Assembly: GCF_021343995.1 (NCBI RefSeq) | Contig: NZ_JAJTTE010000001.1 | Coordinates: forward strand, 1-64,000 | Length of the DNA: 64,000 nucleotides | Direction: 5' to 3' | Source of the DNA: Pseudonocardia terrae | GTDB lineage: Bacteria > Actinomycetota > Actinomycetes > Mycobacteriales > Pseudonocardiaceae | Shown: piece by piece, positions 55,245-63,658 of the stretch | Numbering within the stretch: position 1 is the stretch's first letter | Layout: every line of letters begins with the position of its first letter | The notes under the pieces: model-generated | Told to the model about the DNA's origin: nothing | Database searches by the model: none | The model's input: only the letters and a program-made list of their open reading frames with translations | Position numbers and translations under genes: made by a program

Positions 55245-56595
55245 GCGACATCCGCTCGATCTGCTCCTCGGTGAGGGCCAGCGAGCGGGTGAGCGGGCAG
55301 GCCGCGAGGAAGCGCACCTGGTCCGACGAGCGGGGCCTGTGCTCGGGGATCGGCGTCGAGAGGTCGATCCGCTTCCCGGCCTTGACCACCTCGACGATCT
55401 TCTGCTTGTCCTGCAGGATGCGCACGTCGGCGAGCGGGTCCCCGTCGACCACCAGGACGTCGGCGATCTTGCCGTGCTCGAGCGTCCCGACGTCGTCCAT
55501 CCGCATGGCGAAGGCGCCGTTGCGGGTGGCGGCCACGATCGCCTCCATCGGCGTCATGCCCATGTACTCGACGAACATCTCCAGCTCGCGGGCGTGCCAC
55601 TCGCCGACCGGCGTCACGGCGAAGCCGGTCTCCGAGCCGGTCAGGAACGTGACGCCCGCGGCGTGCGCCTTCGTGAGCTGCTTCGCCGTCACCTCGATCT
55701 CGGCCCGGAAGACGTCGAGCAGCTCGGGCGCGGTGCCGACCTTCTCGCCGTAGTCGGCGAGGTTGCCGAGCAGCGTGAAGGTCGGACACATGGCCGCGCC
55801 CGCCTCGATGACGGCCTCGATCGCCTCGTCGTCGAGGTAGGAGGCGTGGTAGATGAGGTCGACGCCGGCCCGCGCCGCGTCCCGCGTGGAGTCGGAGTTG
55901 CGGCAGTGCGCCACGACCTTGGTGTTGAGCTCGTGCGCGGTGTCGCAGACGGTGCGCAGCTCGTCGAGGTTCCAGACCTTGACCTCGGGGCCCTTCATCG
56001 ACGGGATGAGCCCCGTGACCATGATCTTGATCCAGTCGACGCCGTACTTGATCTGCCGGCGGATCTCGTTGACCATCACGTCCCGGCCGGTGACCACCGT
56101 GGCGTAGCCGGTGCGGCCCTCGTCCTTGATCATCCGGCCGGCCGTGCCGCCCAGCATGGTCATCAGGGCCTGGCCGCCCGCGCGCATCCGCGGGCCCTCG
56201 ACGATCCCGGCCTCGATCGCGTCGCGGAGCTCGCAGCCGATGTTCCACAGGCAGTCCGCGTCGAGCACGCTGGTCACGCCGGCGCGCAGCACCTTGCGCG
56301 CGTTGTAGGCCGAGAGCATCGAGCTGTAGGCCTCGGTCCGGTGATTGAAGAGCTCGTCGTTCCCGGTGGGCTCGCCGAAGGTCAGGTGCGTGTGGGCGTC
56401 GATCAGGCCGGGCATGACGGTCTTCCCGGTCGCGTCGATGCGCTCGTCGACCCCGCTCGCCTCGGCGTCGGCCAGGGCCTGCGCGCCGAGGGCCGTGACC
56501 CGGCCGTCGCGCACGAGGACGGCCTCGCCGGGACGCGCCGCCGCGCCGGTGCCGTCGATGAGCGTGCCGCCGCTGATCAGGATGCTGCCGCCCAC
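55237..56595 (-). CDS. Amidohydrolase, imidazolonepropionase/prolidase-like
   Basis: This 452-residue amidohydrolase superfamily member has HxH in GLIDAHTHLTFG, a Lys in WIKIMVTG, and His residues in VVAHCRNS and YHASYLDD. The position that is usually Asp in TGTD reads TGSETG, that is Glu. The N- and C-terminal beta sandwich pieces (ISGGTLIDGTG, GKIADVLVVDGDPL) are intact. A tail of about 40 residues after the sandwich is unusual for the family. The GTG at 56595 is preceded by GGGAGGTCCC. It hydrolyses an unknown cyclic amide or ester-like compound. Confidence 0.85.
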   Translation of the reverse strand: MGGSILISGGTLIDGTGAAARPGEAVLVRDGRVTALGAQALADAEASGVDERIDATGKTVMPGLIDAHTHLTFGEPTGNDELFNHRTEAYSSMLSAYNARKVLRAGVTSVLDADCLWNIGCELRDAIEAGIVEGPRMRAGGQALMTMLGGTAGRMIKDEGRTGYATVVTGRDVMVNEIRRQIKYGVDWIKIMVTGLIPSMKGPEVKVWNLDELRTVCDTAHELNTKVVAHCRNSDSTRDAARAGVDLIYHASYLDDEAIEAVIEAGAAMCPTFTLLGNLADYGEKVGTAPELLDVFRAEIEVTAKQLTKAHAAGVTFLTGSETGFAVTPVGEWHARELEMFVEYMGMTPMEAIVAATRNGAFAMRMDDVGTLEHGKIADVLVVDGDPLADVRILQDKQKIVEVVKAGKRIDLSTPIPEHRPRSSDQVRFLAACPLTRSLALTEEQIERMSHV

Positions 56596-56657
56596 GGGAC
56601 CTCCCAGGAACGTCGTCGTGTCGGTGGGACGCTCTGCACCCTACGCCGTCAGAAGTA

Positions 56658-56732
56658 TGACGACTATGCGCGCAGCGGCCCTTCCGGGCCGGAATCATGG
56701 ACGGACGGGCGGGGTGGGGGCTAGCGTCGTCA
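56658..56732. promoter_or_regulatory. Divergent regulatory region with two GTCGTCA boxes
   Basis: TGACGAC at 56658-56664 (GTCGTCAT in minus orientation, facing the amidohydrolase operon) and GTCGTCAG at 56726-56733 (CTAGCGTCGTCAGTG, facing the SDR gene) lie in one 202-base divergent gap. The elements match those at other promoters of the island. Confidence 0.5.
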
Positions 56733-56797
56733 GTGAACCAACGCCGCACCGGGGCCGCGTGGCCCCGGGGCGGACGTCCGACGAGGGGAAGTGTGCC

Positions 56798-57601
56798 GTG
56801 ACGCGTGGATGGGCCGTGGTCACCGGGGCGGGCAACGGGATCGGTGCCGTCATCAGCCGACACGCGGTCAAGGAGGGGTACCGGGTCGCGGCCTGGGACG
56901 TCGACACCACCGGACTCGAGGCGCTGGCTGCCGACCTCGGTCCGGCCTGCGTCACGACCGTCGTCGACGTCGCGGACGAGGAGTCTGTCGCCGCGGCCGT
57001 CGCCGCGCTGCCGGAGGCGCCGGCCCTGCTGGTCAACAACGCCGGCATCGCCCGGTTCGGCCCGCTGCTCACGCTCGCGGCCGCCGACTGGCGCGCGGCG
57101 GTCGACGTGAACCTGACCGGCACCTTCCTGGTCGGCCGGGCCGTGGCGGCCCGGATGATCGAGGCCGGCGGCGGCGCGATCGTGAACATGGCGTCGGTCA
57201 ACGGGATCGCCGCCGCACCCAACGCCGGGGCCTACACGGCGTCGAAGGCCGGGATCGTGAAGCTCACCGAGCACATGGCGCTGGAGTGGTCGGGCCAGGG
57301 GGTCCGGGTCAACTGCGTGGCGCCCGGCCTGATCAACGCCGGGATGTCCGACGCCATCTACGCCGACGAGGAGGTCCGCCGGCTGCGCCAGGCGCGGGTG
57401 CCGCAGGGCCGGCTCGGCACGGCCGAGGACGTCGCCGACGCCGTGCTGTTCCTCGGCTCGCCCAAGGCCGGCTACATCTCCGGACAGACGCTCGCCGTGG
57501 ACGGCGGGATCACCAAGACGGCGCTCGCGTCGATGCCGCGGCCGAAGTCGGTGGACTCCGTCGGCGTCGACGAGGGCGCCGCGGCGCGCCAGGGCGACTA
57601 G
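56798..57601 (+). CDS. SDR family oxidoreductase
   Basis: This 267-residue classical SDR has VTGAGNGIGAV, LLVNNAG, catalytic Ser in NMASVNG and YTASKAG (Tyr-x3-Lys). The segment VNCVAPGLINAGMS and the C-terminal GGITKTALASMP complete the fold. It is NAD(P)-dependent and probably oxidises a hydroxyl of an intermediate. GACGAGGGGAAG precedes the GTG at 56798. It lies 59 bases before a TrmB-like regulator on the same strand. Confidence 0.9.
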   Translation: MTRGWAVVTGAGNGIGAVISRHAVKEGYRVAAWDVDTTGLEALAADLGPACVTTVVDVADEESVAAAVAALPEAPALLVNNAGIARFGPLLTLAAADWRAAVDVNLTGTFLVGRAVAARMIEAGGGAIVNMASVNGIAAAPNAGAYTASKAGIVKLTEHMALEWSGQGVRVNCVAPGLINAGMSDAIYADEEVRRLRQARVPQGRLGTAEDVADAVLFLGSPKAGYISGQTLAVDGGITKTALASMPRPKSVDSVGVDEGAAARQGD

Positions 57602-57660
57602 CAGCGAACATGGTCGCGGGGGCGTCCCGGGCCGGACGGTCCGGATGGGACGATGGACAC

Positions 57661-58551
57661 ATGTCCCAGCAGAGCGTGGTCGAGGAGCTGCAGCGCCTCG
57701 GGATGTCCGGGTACGAGGCGAAGGCCTACGTCGCCCTGGTCGCGGCGGGGACCCCGCTCAACGGCTACGAGGTCGCCAAGCGTTCCGGCGTCCCGCGCTC
57801 CACGGTCTACGAGACGCTCGCGAAGCTCGTCGGGCGGGGCGCGGCCTACGAGGTGCGGGCCGGGGAGGCCGGCGTCGGGTACATCTCGCTGCCGCCCTCC
57901 GCGCTGCTCGACCGGCTGCGCCGCGAGTTCGACCAGTCGATCGACGCGCTGAGCTCCGCGTTGCCGCAGGTCGCGGCGCCGTCGCAGGTCCGGCTCGTGC
58001 ACAACCTCTCCGATCGGGAGTCGCTGCTCGCGCGCGCCGAGGACGTCGTGGCCGCGGCCCGCACCGACCTGTTCCTGTCGGGCTGGCCGGCCGAGATCGC
58101 GCCGCTGAAGAACATGGTGCGGCGGGCCGACGCGGAGGGCGTCGAGGTCACCGTCGTGACCTTCGGGGAGGACCCCGAGCCCGTCGGCTCCACCTACCCG
58201 CACCGGTTCTCCTCGCCCGAGGTGGTCCTCGAGAACCTCGGCTGCCGGCTGCTGGTGGTGGCCGCGGACCGGGAGCAGGCGGTGATCGGCGGGGTCGTGA
58301 ACGGCGACGCGTGGGGCGTCTACACGGACGACCCGGCCGTGGTCCTCGTGGCCGTCGAGTACGTGCGGCACGACATCGCCATGCACCTCATCGCGGAGAA
58401 GTTCGCGCCGGACGACTTCGAGGCGTTCTGGACCTCCGATCCCGCGCTGCGCAAGCTGCGGGCCGACCACGGCATCCCGGCGGCGCTGCTGGCCCGCGGT
58501 CCCGGTGGCGCAACGCCCCGGCCACGTCCGCGAGCGGGACCTCGCGGCTGA
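57661..58551 (+). CDS. TrmB-family transcriptional regulator
   Basis: This 296-residue regulator has an N-terminal TrmB winged helix (VVEELQRLGMSGYEAKAYVAL, SGVPRSTVYETLAKLVGRGAAYEV) and a C-terminal effector domain (VRLVHNLSDRESLLARAEDVV, FLSGWPAEIAPLKNMV). TrmB proteins bind sugars or other small ligands. As one of only two regulators inside the island it is a candidate for the shared GTCGT(C/T)AG box. The last 40 or so codons overlap the 3' end of the opposing alcohol dehydrogenase gene, an odd arrangement discussed in findings. Confidence 0.87.
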   Translation: MSQQSVVEELQRLGMSGYEAKAYVALVAAGTPLNGYEVAKRSGVPRSTVYETLAKLVGRGAAYEVRAGEAGVGYISLPPSALLDRLRREFDQSIDALSSALPQVAAPSQVRLVHNLSDRESLLARAEDVVAAARTDLFLSGWPAEIAPLKNMVRRADAEGVEVTVVTFGEDPEPVGSTYPHRFSSPEVVLENLGCRLLVVAADREQAVIGGVVNGDAWGVYTDDPAVVLVAVEYVRHDIAMHLIAEKFAPDDFEAFWTSDPALRKLRADHGIPAALLARGPGGATPRPRPRAGPRG

Positions 58552-59452
58552 CGAACCGGGCCACCGCGTCCCGTCGTGCCGCGACCACGTCGAGGGCCTC
58601 GGGGAAGAGCCCGGCCCGGGCGCCCACGATCGTCACACCCTCGAACAGCACCCGCGGCACGGGCACGACGAGATCGTGCGCGGCGACCCCCACGACCACG
58701 AGCCGCCCGCCGCGTCCGGTCGCGGCCAGCGCCGCCTCGAGTCCCGGCCGGGTGCCGGACGCCTCGAACGCCACGTCCGCGCCCTCGCCGCGGGTCCAGT
58801 CCGTGACCGCGTCCGGGTCCGGCGCGGCGACCCGGTCGGCGCCGAGCTCCGCCGCGAGCGCTCGCCGGGCCGGGACGGGGTCACTGACCAGCACCGCGTG
58901 TCCGCGGGCCGCGGCGGCCACCGTGATCGCCAGCCCGATCGGGCCGCCGCCGACGACCGCGAGCCGCTCGTCGCCACGCAGCTCGGCCCGGGCCAGCGCC
59001 ATGGCCGCGATGGAGAACGGCTCGACCAGGGCCGCCTCGACGGCGGTCAGCCCGCCGGCACCGTGGAGCTGCCCGACGGGTACGACGACCCGGTCGGCGA
59101 GGCCGCCCGGCAGGGCCACCCCGAGCGCGCGGAAGCCGGTGCAGGCCGGCCAGGCGCCACGGGTGCAGGGTCGGCAGCGCCCGCACGGGATCGCGGGGTC
59201 CACGGCGACGGTCTGCCCGACCTGCAGCGGGCCGTCGTAGCCGCGGGGAAGCTCGGCGAGGGTGCCGCCCACCTCGTGGCCCTGGCGGAGCGGGAAGCCG
59301 GTGTCGTGCCGCTCTCCCAGGAACATGTGCAGGTCCGTGCCGCACAGTCCCACCGCTCCCACGTCGACGACGGCGTCGCCCGGGCCGGGGTCGGGGTCCG
59401 GCACCTGCTCGATCGCGATCGTGCCGGGTGCGGTGGTCACGGCGGCGCGCAT
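58388..59452 (-). CDS. Zinc-dependent alcohol dehydrogenase (MDR family), altered C-terminus
   Basis: This 354-residue medium-chain dehydrogenase has catalytic zinc ligands in GLCGTDLH and GHEVGG, four structural-zinc Cys in CGRCRPCTRGAWPAC and the coenzyme motif VVGGGPIGLA. The family fold reads well until REVPLADVAGALRHRD at about 58500. After that, about 40 residues are Arg/Pro-rich and are simply the antisense of the TrmB gene. The normal end seems to have been lost and the frame now runs 164 bases into the neighbour. Zn-dependent oxidation of a sugar or alcohol is expected if the core still folds. Confidence 0.83.
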   Translation of the reverse strand: MRAAVTTAPGTIAIEQVPDPDPGPGDAVVDVGAVGLCGTDLHMFLGERHDTGFPLRQGHEVGGTLAELPRGYDGPLQVGQTVAVDPAIPCGRCRPCTRGAWPACTGFRALGVALPGGLADRVVVPVGQLHGAGGLTAVEAALVEPFSIAAMALARAELRGDERLAVVGGGPIGLAITVAAAARGHAVLVSDPVPARRALAAELGADRVAAPDPDAVTDWTRGEGADVAFEASGTRPGLEAALAATGRGGRLVVVGVAAHDLVVPVPRVLFEGVTIVGARAGLFPEALDVVAARRDAVARFVSREVPLADVAGALRHRDRGPAAPPGCRGRPAACAARDRRSRTPRSRPARTSPR

Positions 59453-59522
59453 CCGCGGTCCTCCTCGGGTCGGTGGGGTGGCGGGTGCGGGAGCCGGGAC
59501 GTCGGGAGCGGGGGGCCGGGCC

Positions 59523-60281
59523 CTACGCGTTCGTGACGCCCAGGCTCAGCCCGCCGTCGATGGTGAGCACCGCGCCGGTGGCCCACTCCGCGCTCAGCAG
59601 GTATTCGACCGCCTCGGCGACCTCGTCCGTGGTGCCGGGCCGGCCCAGGGCGTGCGCGGGGCCGAGGGACTCCATGCGCTCGGCGGCCTGGGCGTCGTCG
59701 AAGAGCCCGGCCCGCTGGTTGATCTCGGTGAGCACGCCGCCCGGCCGGACGCAGCCGACGCGCACGCCCTGCGGCCCCAGCTCCGCGGCCAGCACTCCGG
59801 TCAGCGTCTCCAGCGCGCCCTTGGTGGCGGCGTAGGGGGAGGCGCCGGGGAAGGCGCGCTGGGTGTGCACGGACCCGAAGAACACGACCGCGCCCCGGGC
59901 CTCCCGCAGGTGCGGCAGGGCGAGGCCGGTGAGCAGCATCGGGCCGATCGTGTTGGAGGCGAAGACGGCGTGCAGGTCCTCCTCGGTGAGCTCCTCGAGC
60001 GCGCCGCGGTACATGTTCCCGGCGCCGTGCACCACCGCGTCGAGGCGGCCGCCGTGCTCCACCGCGGCCGCCACCATCGCCTCCCGGTCCGCCGCCACCG
60101 TGACGTCGCCGACGACCCCGTGGGCGCCGGCGGCGGCCGCGACCGCCTCGACCTTGGCCGCGCGGCGCCCGGAGAGGGTGACCCGGGCGCCGGCCTTGGC
60201 CAGCCGGTGCACCACGGCCTCGCCGATGCCGGATCCACCCCCGGTGACCAGCACGGACATGCCCTCGATCGGACGTCCCAC
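59523..60281 (-). CDS. SDR family oxidoreductase
   Basis: This 252-residue SDR has LVTGGGSGIGEAVV, GAGNM in place of NNAG, catalytic Ser in FFGSVHT and YAATKGAL (Tyr-x3-Lys). The end carries DGGLSLG. It belongs to the minus-strand operon ThuA-like, TIM-barrel, SDR, and probably also the alcohol dehydrogenase 70 bases further. The GTG at 60281 lies one base after the stop of the TIM-barrel gene with GGAGCTGAG ahead. Confidence 0.88.
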   Translation of the reverse strand: MGRPIEGMSVLVTGGGSGIGEAVVHRLAKAGARVTLSGRRAAKVEAVAAAAGAHGVVGDVTVAADREAMVAAAVEHGGRLDAVVHGAGNMYRGALEELTEEDLHAVFASNTIGPMLLTGLALPHLREARGAVVFFGSVHTQRAFPGASPYAATKGALETLTGVLAAELGPQGVRVGCVRPGGVLTEINQRAGLFDDAQAAERMESLGPAHALGRPGTTDEVAEAVEYLLSAEWATGAVLTIDGGLSLGVTNA

Positions 60282-60282
60282 C

Positions 60283-61056
60283 TCAGCTCCCTCCCGTGAC
60301 GACCGCGGACGCGGCCTTGCGTAGCAGCACCGCACGGTCGAGCGGTGCGTATTCGGCCGCGAGGACGTCGGACTGCACCTCGACGGCGAGCGGCACGGCC
60401 GCCGGCAAGGCGGTGAGGAACCCCGCCAGGTCCAGTACCCCGTCGCCGGGCGGCACCCGTTCGTGCCGGGCCTCGTGCGCCAGCGCCTCCGGGTCGCCCG
60501 GCCGCGGCGCCGGCCCGACGTCCGTCAGCTGGGCGTAGCCGACGAGCCCGTCCGGCCACGGTGCGCCCAGGGGCTCGCGCATCCGGTGCAGGTGCAGCGC
60601 GTCGGGCAGGACGACGGTGCCCGGCACGGCGCGGGCGATCCGCTCGGCCGCCGCGCGGGACCGGACGGCGGTGAAGGCCATCGGCTCGAGGGCGATGCGG
60701 GTGACGGAGCCGGCCAGGATGTCGGCCAGCTCGGCGAGCGACGCGGTCGTCCGGGCCTCGTCGGGATCCTCCGAGACGGTCAGCAGGAACGCCGCGTCGA
60801 GCACGGCCGCGGTGTCGGCGAGCCGGCGGTGCGCATCCGTGACGCCGGCGGGCCCGAGCCGCACGACCTCGACGTCGAGCAGCCGGACGCCGGTGCGCCG
60901 CACCGCGTCGGCGACCGCGGGCGCCTGCGCGCGGGGATCGGCGAGCCGCACGCCGGCCAGCGGGAACCCGGCCTCGGCGGCGCAGCGGATCACGCCGTCG
61001 GGGGCCAGTTCGAGGACGCTGCCCGCGGAGAGGGACAGCTCGGTCCCGTCAGCCAC
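60283..61056 (-). CDS. TIM-barrel sugar phosphate isomerase/epimerase-like protein
   Basis: This 257-residue protein of the xylose isomerase-like (AP_endonuc_2) superfamily has GVRLLDVEVVRLGPAG, RIALEPMAFTAVRS with a metal-binding Glu, and PLAVEVQSD with another. The N-terminal first strand (ELSLSAGSVLELAPDG) is short. It is probably an isomerase, epimerase or dehydratase of a polyol or keto sugar. The GTG at 61056 overlaps the end of the ThuA-like gene by 8 bases. Confidence 0.8.
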   Translation of the reverse strand: MADGTELSLSAGSVLELAPDGVIRCAAEAGFPLAGVRLADPRAQAPAVADAVRRTGVRLLDVEVVRLGPAGVTDAHRRLADTAAVLDAAFLLTVSEDPDEARTTASLAELADILAGSVTRIALEPMAFTAVRSRAAAERIARAVPGTVVLPDALHLHRMREPLGAPWPDGLVGYAQLTDVGPAPRPGDPEALAHEARHERVPPGDGVLDLAGFLTALPAAVPLAVEVQSDVLAAEYAPLDRAVLLRKAASAVVTGGS

Positions 61057-61744
61057 GGGTCGTCCAGCGGAGGGCGCGGCGCACGATCTCCCGGTGCGCG
61101 GGGACCTCGTAGGAGGGCGGATGGTGGCCGAGGGCGTCGTAGACCACCCGGCCGCCGCCGTGCTCGCGGGCCCACAACAGCGGCCGCGCGGGGCCGTCCG
61201 TGCCCGGGGTGGCGGCATGGAGCAGGCCGGTGACACCGCGGGTGCGCAGGTCGCCGTAGACCTCGTCGACGATCGCGAAGTCGTCGACGCCGTCGACGAG
61301 CGGGTGCGCCGACCCCACCGTGACCGTGACCTCGGGGCCGAGCGGCGGGTGGTGCGAGTGCCCCCACTCCCAGTGGCCGCCGAGCGTGTCGCCCCACTCC
61401 GGCCAGTCGTCGAAGCAGATGCTCGCGGTGTGCATGCCGAGCACGCCGCCGCCCGCGGCGAGGTGGGCGGCGAGGGCCTCGCGGGCCGCGGGGGAGGGGC
61501 TCGCGCCCTCCTCGGCCGCGCGCTCCCGGTACCGGTCCGGGGTGCCGGGCCCGGTCATGGTCCACCGCAGGGCGTTGACGACGAGCAGGGCGGCGCCGGG
61601 CAGCGCCTCCAGGGCCGAGTCGACGCCCGCCGTACCCGTGTGGACCTCGACGGCGAACCCGGCCTCGTCGAGCAACGCCTCCAGACAGGCGGTCGTGGCG
61701 AGGAAGTCGTGGGTGAGCCCACCCGAGAGCACGACCGCGCGCAC
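61049..61744 (-). CDS. ThuA-like (trehalose utilisation/glutamine amidotransferase-like) protein
   Basis: This 231-residue ThuA-domain protein has VVLSGGLTHDF, GGGVLGMHTASICFDDW, a segment with GGHWEWGHSHHPPLG, and GGGRVVYDALGHHPPSYE at the end, as in the family. ThuA proteins convert 3-keto sugars in some bacteria, and the combination with Gfo/Idh and TIM-barrel epimerase-like genes supports sugar or cyclitol chemistry. It is the first gene of the minus-strand operon and is preceded by repeated GTCGTC boxes. GTG at 61744. Confidence 0.87.
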   Translation of the reverse strand: MRAVVLSGGLTHDFLATTACLEALLDEAGFAVEVHTGTAGVDSALEALPGAALLVVNALRWTMTGPGTPDRYRERAAEEGASPSPAAREALAAHLAAGGGVLGMHTASICFDDWPEWGDTLGGHWEWGHSHHPPLGPEVTVTVGSAHPLVDGVDDFAIVDEVYGDLRTRGVTGLLHAATPGTDGPARPLLWAREHGGGRVVYDALGHHPPSYEVPAHREIVRRALRWTTRG

Positions 61745-61760
61745 GCCCCACCTCTTCGTC

Positions 61761-61809
61761 GTCGTCAGGCTCGTCGTCCCAGCTCGTCGTCACAACACTG
61801 ACGACTAGT
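61761..61809 (-). promoter_or_regulatory. Regulatory region with clustered GTCGTCA boxes
   Basis: GTCGTCAG (61761-61768), GTCGTCAC (61786-61793) and, in the opposite sense, TGACGACTAGT (61799-61809) are within 50 bases just upstream of the ThuA-like gene. The TGACGACTAGT element matches half of the transporter palindrome at 52802. Confidence 0.45.
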
Positions 61810-61972
61810 GCGACCCTAGCCCGGCGAGGGCCCCGGATCCAGCGCTCGGACGGGCCCGGGCACCGGGTCAGGGTCCGCCCGGCCCTGTCGGGCGGGTCGG
61901 TGGTCCCTGTCGTGGCCCCGCCGCGTCGGTCAGGCTTCCGCTTTCGCCGCACCGGCGGCGGGAGGAGGAACG

Positions 61973-62266
61973 ATGCGCGAGGGGCCCGAGCCTGTGCGCT
62001 CCAGAGGGGTCGCCGCGGAGCGGGCCGCCCTGCTCGTCCGGCTGTGCCTGGACCTGGACCGCCAAGGTGCGCCGCCGACCGTCCGGCTGGCCGCCCTCGA
62101 CCAGGCGTGGGCCGCCGTCGCGACCGTGCCCCCGGGGCGGATCCGGGACCGGCTGACCACCGTCTGCGAGATCCTCGCCGAGCTGCACCGCGACGACACC
62201 GCGGAGGCGGTGCGGGCCGCGATCGTCCGCGCCCGGGCGGCGCTGGGCACGCCCGCCGCCGGCTGA
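61973..62266 (+). CDS. Small helical protein of unknown function (97 aa)
   Basis: This 97-residue protein is predicted mostly helical (AAERAALLVRLCLDLDRQGAP, IRDRLTTVCEILAELHRDD). A GGGAGGAGGAACG sequence lies ahead of the ATG at 61973, giving a very good ribosome binding site. I do not recognise a family. It is convergent with the GAF sensor gene at a distance of 6 bases. Confidence 0.65.
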   Translation: MREGPEPVRSRGVAAERAALLVRLCLDLDRQGAPPTVRLAALDQAWAAVATVPPGRIRDRLTTVCEILAELHRDDTAEAVRAAIVRARAALGTPAAG

Positions 62267-62272
62267 CCGGCG

Positions 62273-63658
62273 TCAGCCGGCCCGCGGATCGGGCGGCCGA
62301 CCCAGGTCGAACACGCTGGACCCGATGCCCCGCGCGACGCGGTCGAGGCGGTCGGCCTGGGCCAGCAGCTTGGCGCGGTGCACCGGCGAGGTGAGGCTTC
62401 CGGCGAGGCCGGTGAGGTCGGTGGCCACTGCGAGGAGCTCGGTGATGACCGAGGTGTTCAGGTCGTCGGCGATCCGGTCGCGGTCGTCGAGTCGGCGGCG
62501 CAGCTCCTGCTCCACCCGCACCCGGGCGTAGGCGGCGACCAGCCCGGCGTGCCCGGCCAGCGAGACGACGGCGTCGAGGTCCTCGCGCCGGTACGGGAGC
62601 CGGCCGCGGCGCCGGCACACCGCGAGCGCGCCCCGCGGGGCCCCGGCCGCCGTCAGCGGCGCCACCAGCGCGGGCCCGACGTCGAGCCGGCCCAGGGGGA
62701 CACCGGCCAGCCGTGGATCGCCGCGCGCGTCGGCGGTCGCGACCGCGGCCCCGGCCATGAGCGCGCGGCCCGCCGCGCTGTCCCGGGCGCGCAGCCGGGT
62801 GTTCTCCACCGCTGTGAGCGTCTCGCCCTCGGCCACGGCCACCAGGAACTCGCCTGCCCCCTCGGCCGGCACCAGCAGGGCCGCGGCGTCGCTGTCGCTC
62901 AGGTCGCGCAGCGTCGCGACCAGCCCCTCCAGCACCTCGGCGGGTTCCTCGCCGGCGAGCAGGTCCGTCGCGACCTGCGTGGACGCGGCCTGCCAGGCCT
63001 GCCGGCGCCGGGTCTCGGCGAACAGCAGCGCGTTCTCGATCGCCACCGCGGCCGACGTCGCGAGGGCCTGGACCAGCTCCTCGTCGTCGGCGCTGAAACC
63101 GCCGCCGGACTGGCGGTCGGTGAGGTAGAGGTTGCCGAACACCCCGCTGCGGACCCGGATCGGGACGCCCAGGAAGCTGGTCATCGGGGGATGCCCCGGC
63201 GGGAACCCGACGGAGCGCGGGTCGTCGTGCATGGACGCGAGCCGGATCGGGTGCGGGTCCTCGATCAACGCACCCAGCAGGCCCTCCCCGCGCGGTGGCC
63301 GGCCGATCGCCCGGACGTCCTCCTCGCTCATGCCCTCGTGCAGGAACTCGACGAGATGGCCGTCGGCGCCGAGGACGCCGAGCGCCGCGTAGCGGGCCCC
63401 GACCAGCGCGCGGGCCTCCGTGACGATGCGCCGCAGCACGACCGGGAGCTCCAGGTCCGCGCCGACCGCCCGGTGGGCCCGGAGCAGGCCGCGCAGCCGG
63501 CCCTGGCTCGCCATGACCTCCTCGGCCCGGTCGACGATCTGCTCCAGCAGCTGGTCGAGCTCGAGCCGCGGCACGTCGACGAAGCCCAGGTCGCCGTCCG
63601 GGTCGTCGTCGCCCGGCCCCCCGAGGCCTTCGCCGTACTGCGGCCGCGTCTGCACCAC
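62273..63658 (-). CDS. DevS/DosS-like GAF-GAF sensor without kinase activity residues
   Basis: This 461-residue protein has two GAF domains (about 70-205 and 225-370; EARALVGARYAALGVLG, FLGVPIRVRSGVFGNLYLTD, and SDSDAAALLVPAEGAG in the second) as in the redox/oxygen sensors DevS/DosS. A dimerisation helix follows: DDRDRIADDLNTSVITELL, in which the phospho-acceptor His is Asn401. The ATPase domain that should come next is missing; the protein ends 60 residues later. So it cannot autophosphorylate and may act as a scaffold, a heteromer partner or a decayed sensor. Whether the haem-binding His is present cannot be judged. Confidence 0.83.
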   Translation of the reverse strand: MVQTRPQYGEGLGGPGDDDPDGDLGFVDVPRLELDQLLEQIVDRAEEVMASQGRLRGLLRAHRAVGADLELPVVLRRIVTEARALVGARYAALGVLGADGHLVEFLHEGMSEEDVRAIGRPPRGEGLLGALIEDPHPIRLASMHDDPRSVGFPPGHPPMTSFLGVPIRVRSGVFGNLYLTDRQSGGGFSADDEELVQALATSAAVAIENALLFAETRRRQAWQAASTQVATDLLAGEEPAEVLEGLVATLRDLSDSDAAALLVPAEGAGEFLVAVAEGETLTAVENTRLRARDSAAGRALMAGAAVATADARGDPRLAGVPLGRLDVGPALVAPLTAAGAPRGALAVCRRRGRLPYRREDLDAVVSLAGHAGLVAAYARVRVEQELRRRLDDRDRIADDLNTSVITELLAVATDLTGLAGSLTSPVHRAKLLAQADRLDRVARGIGSSVFDLGRPPDPRAG

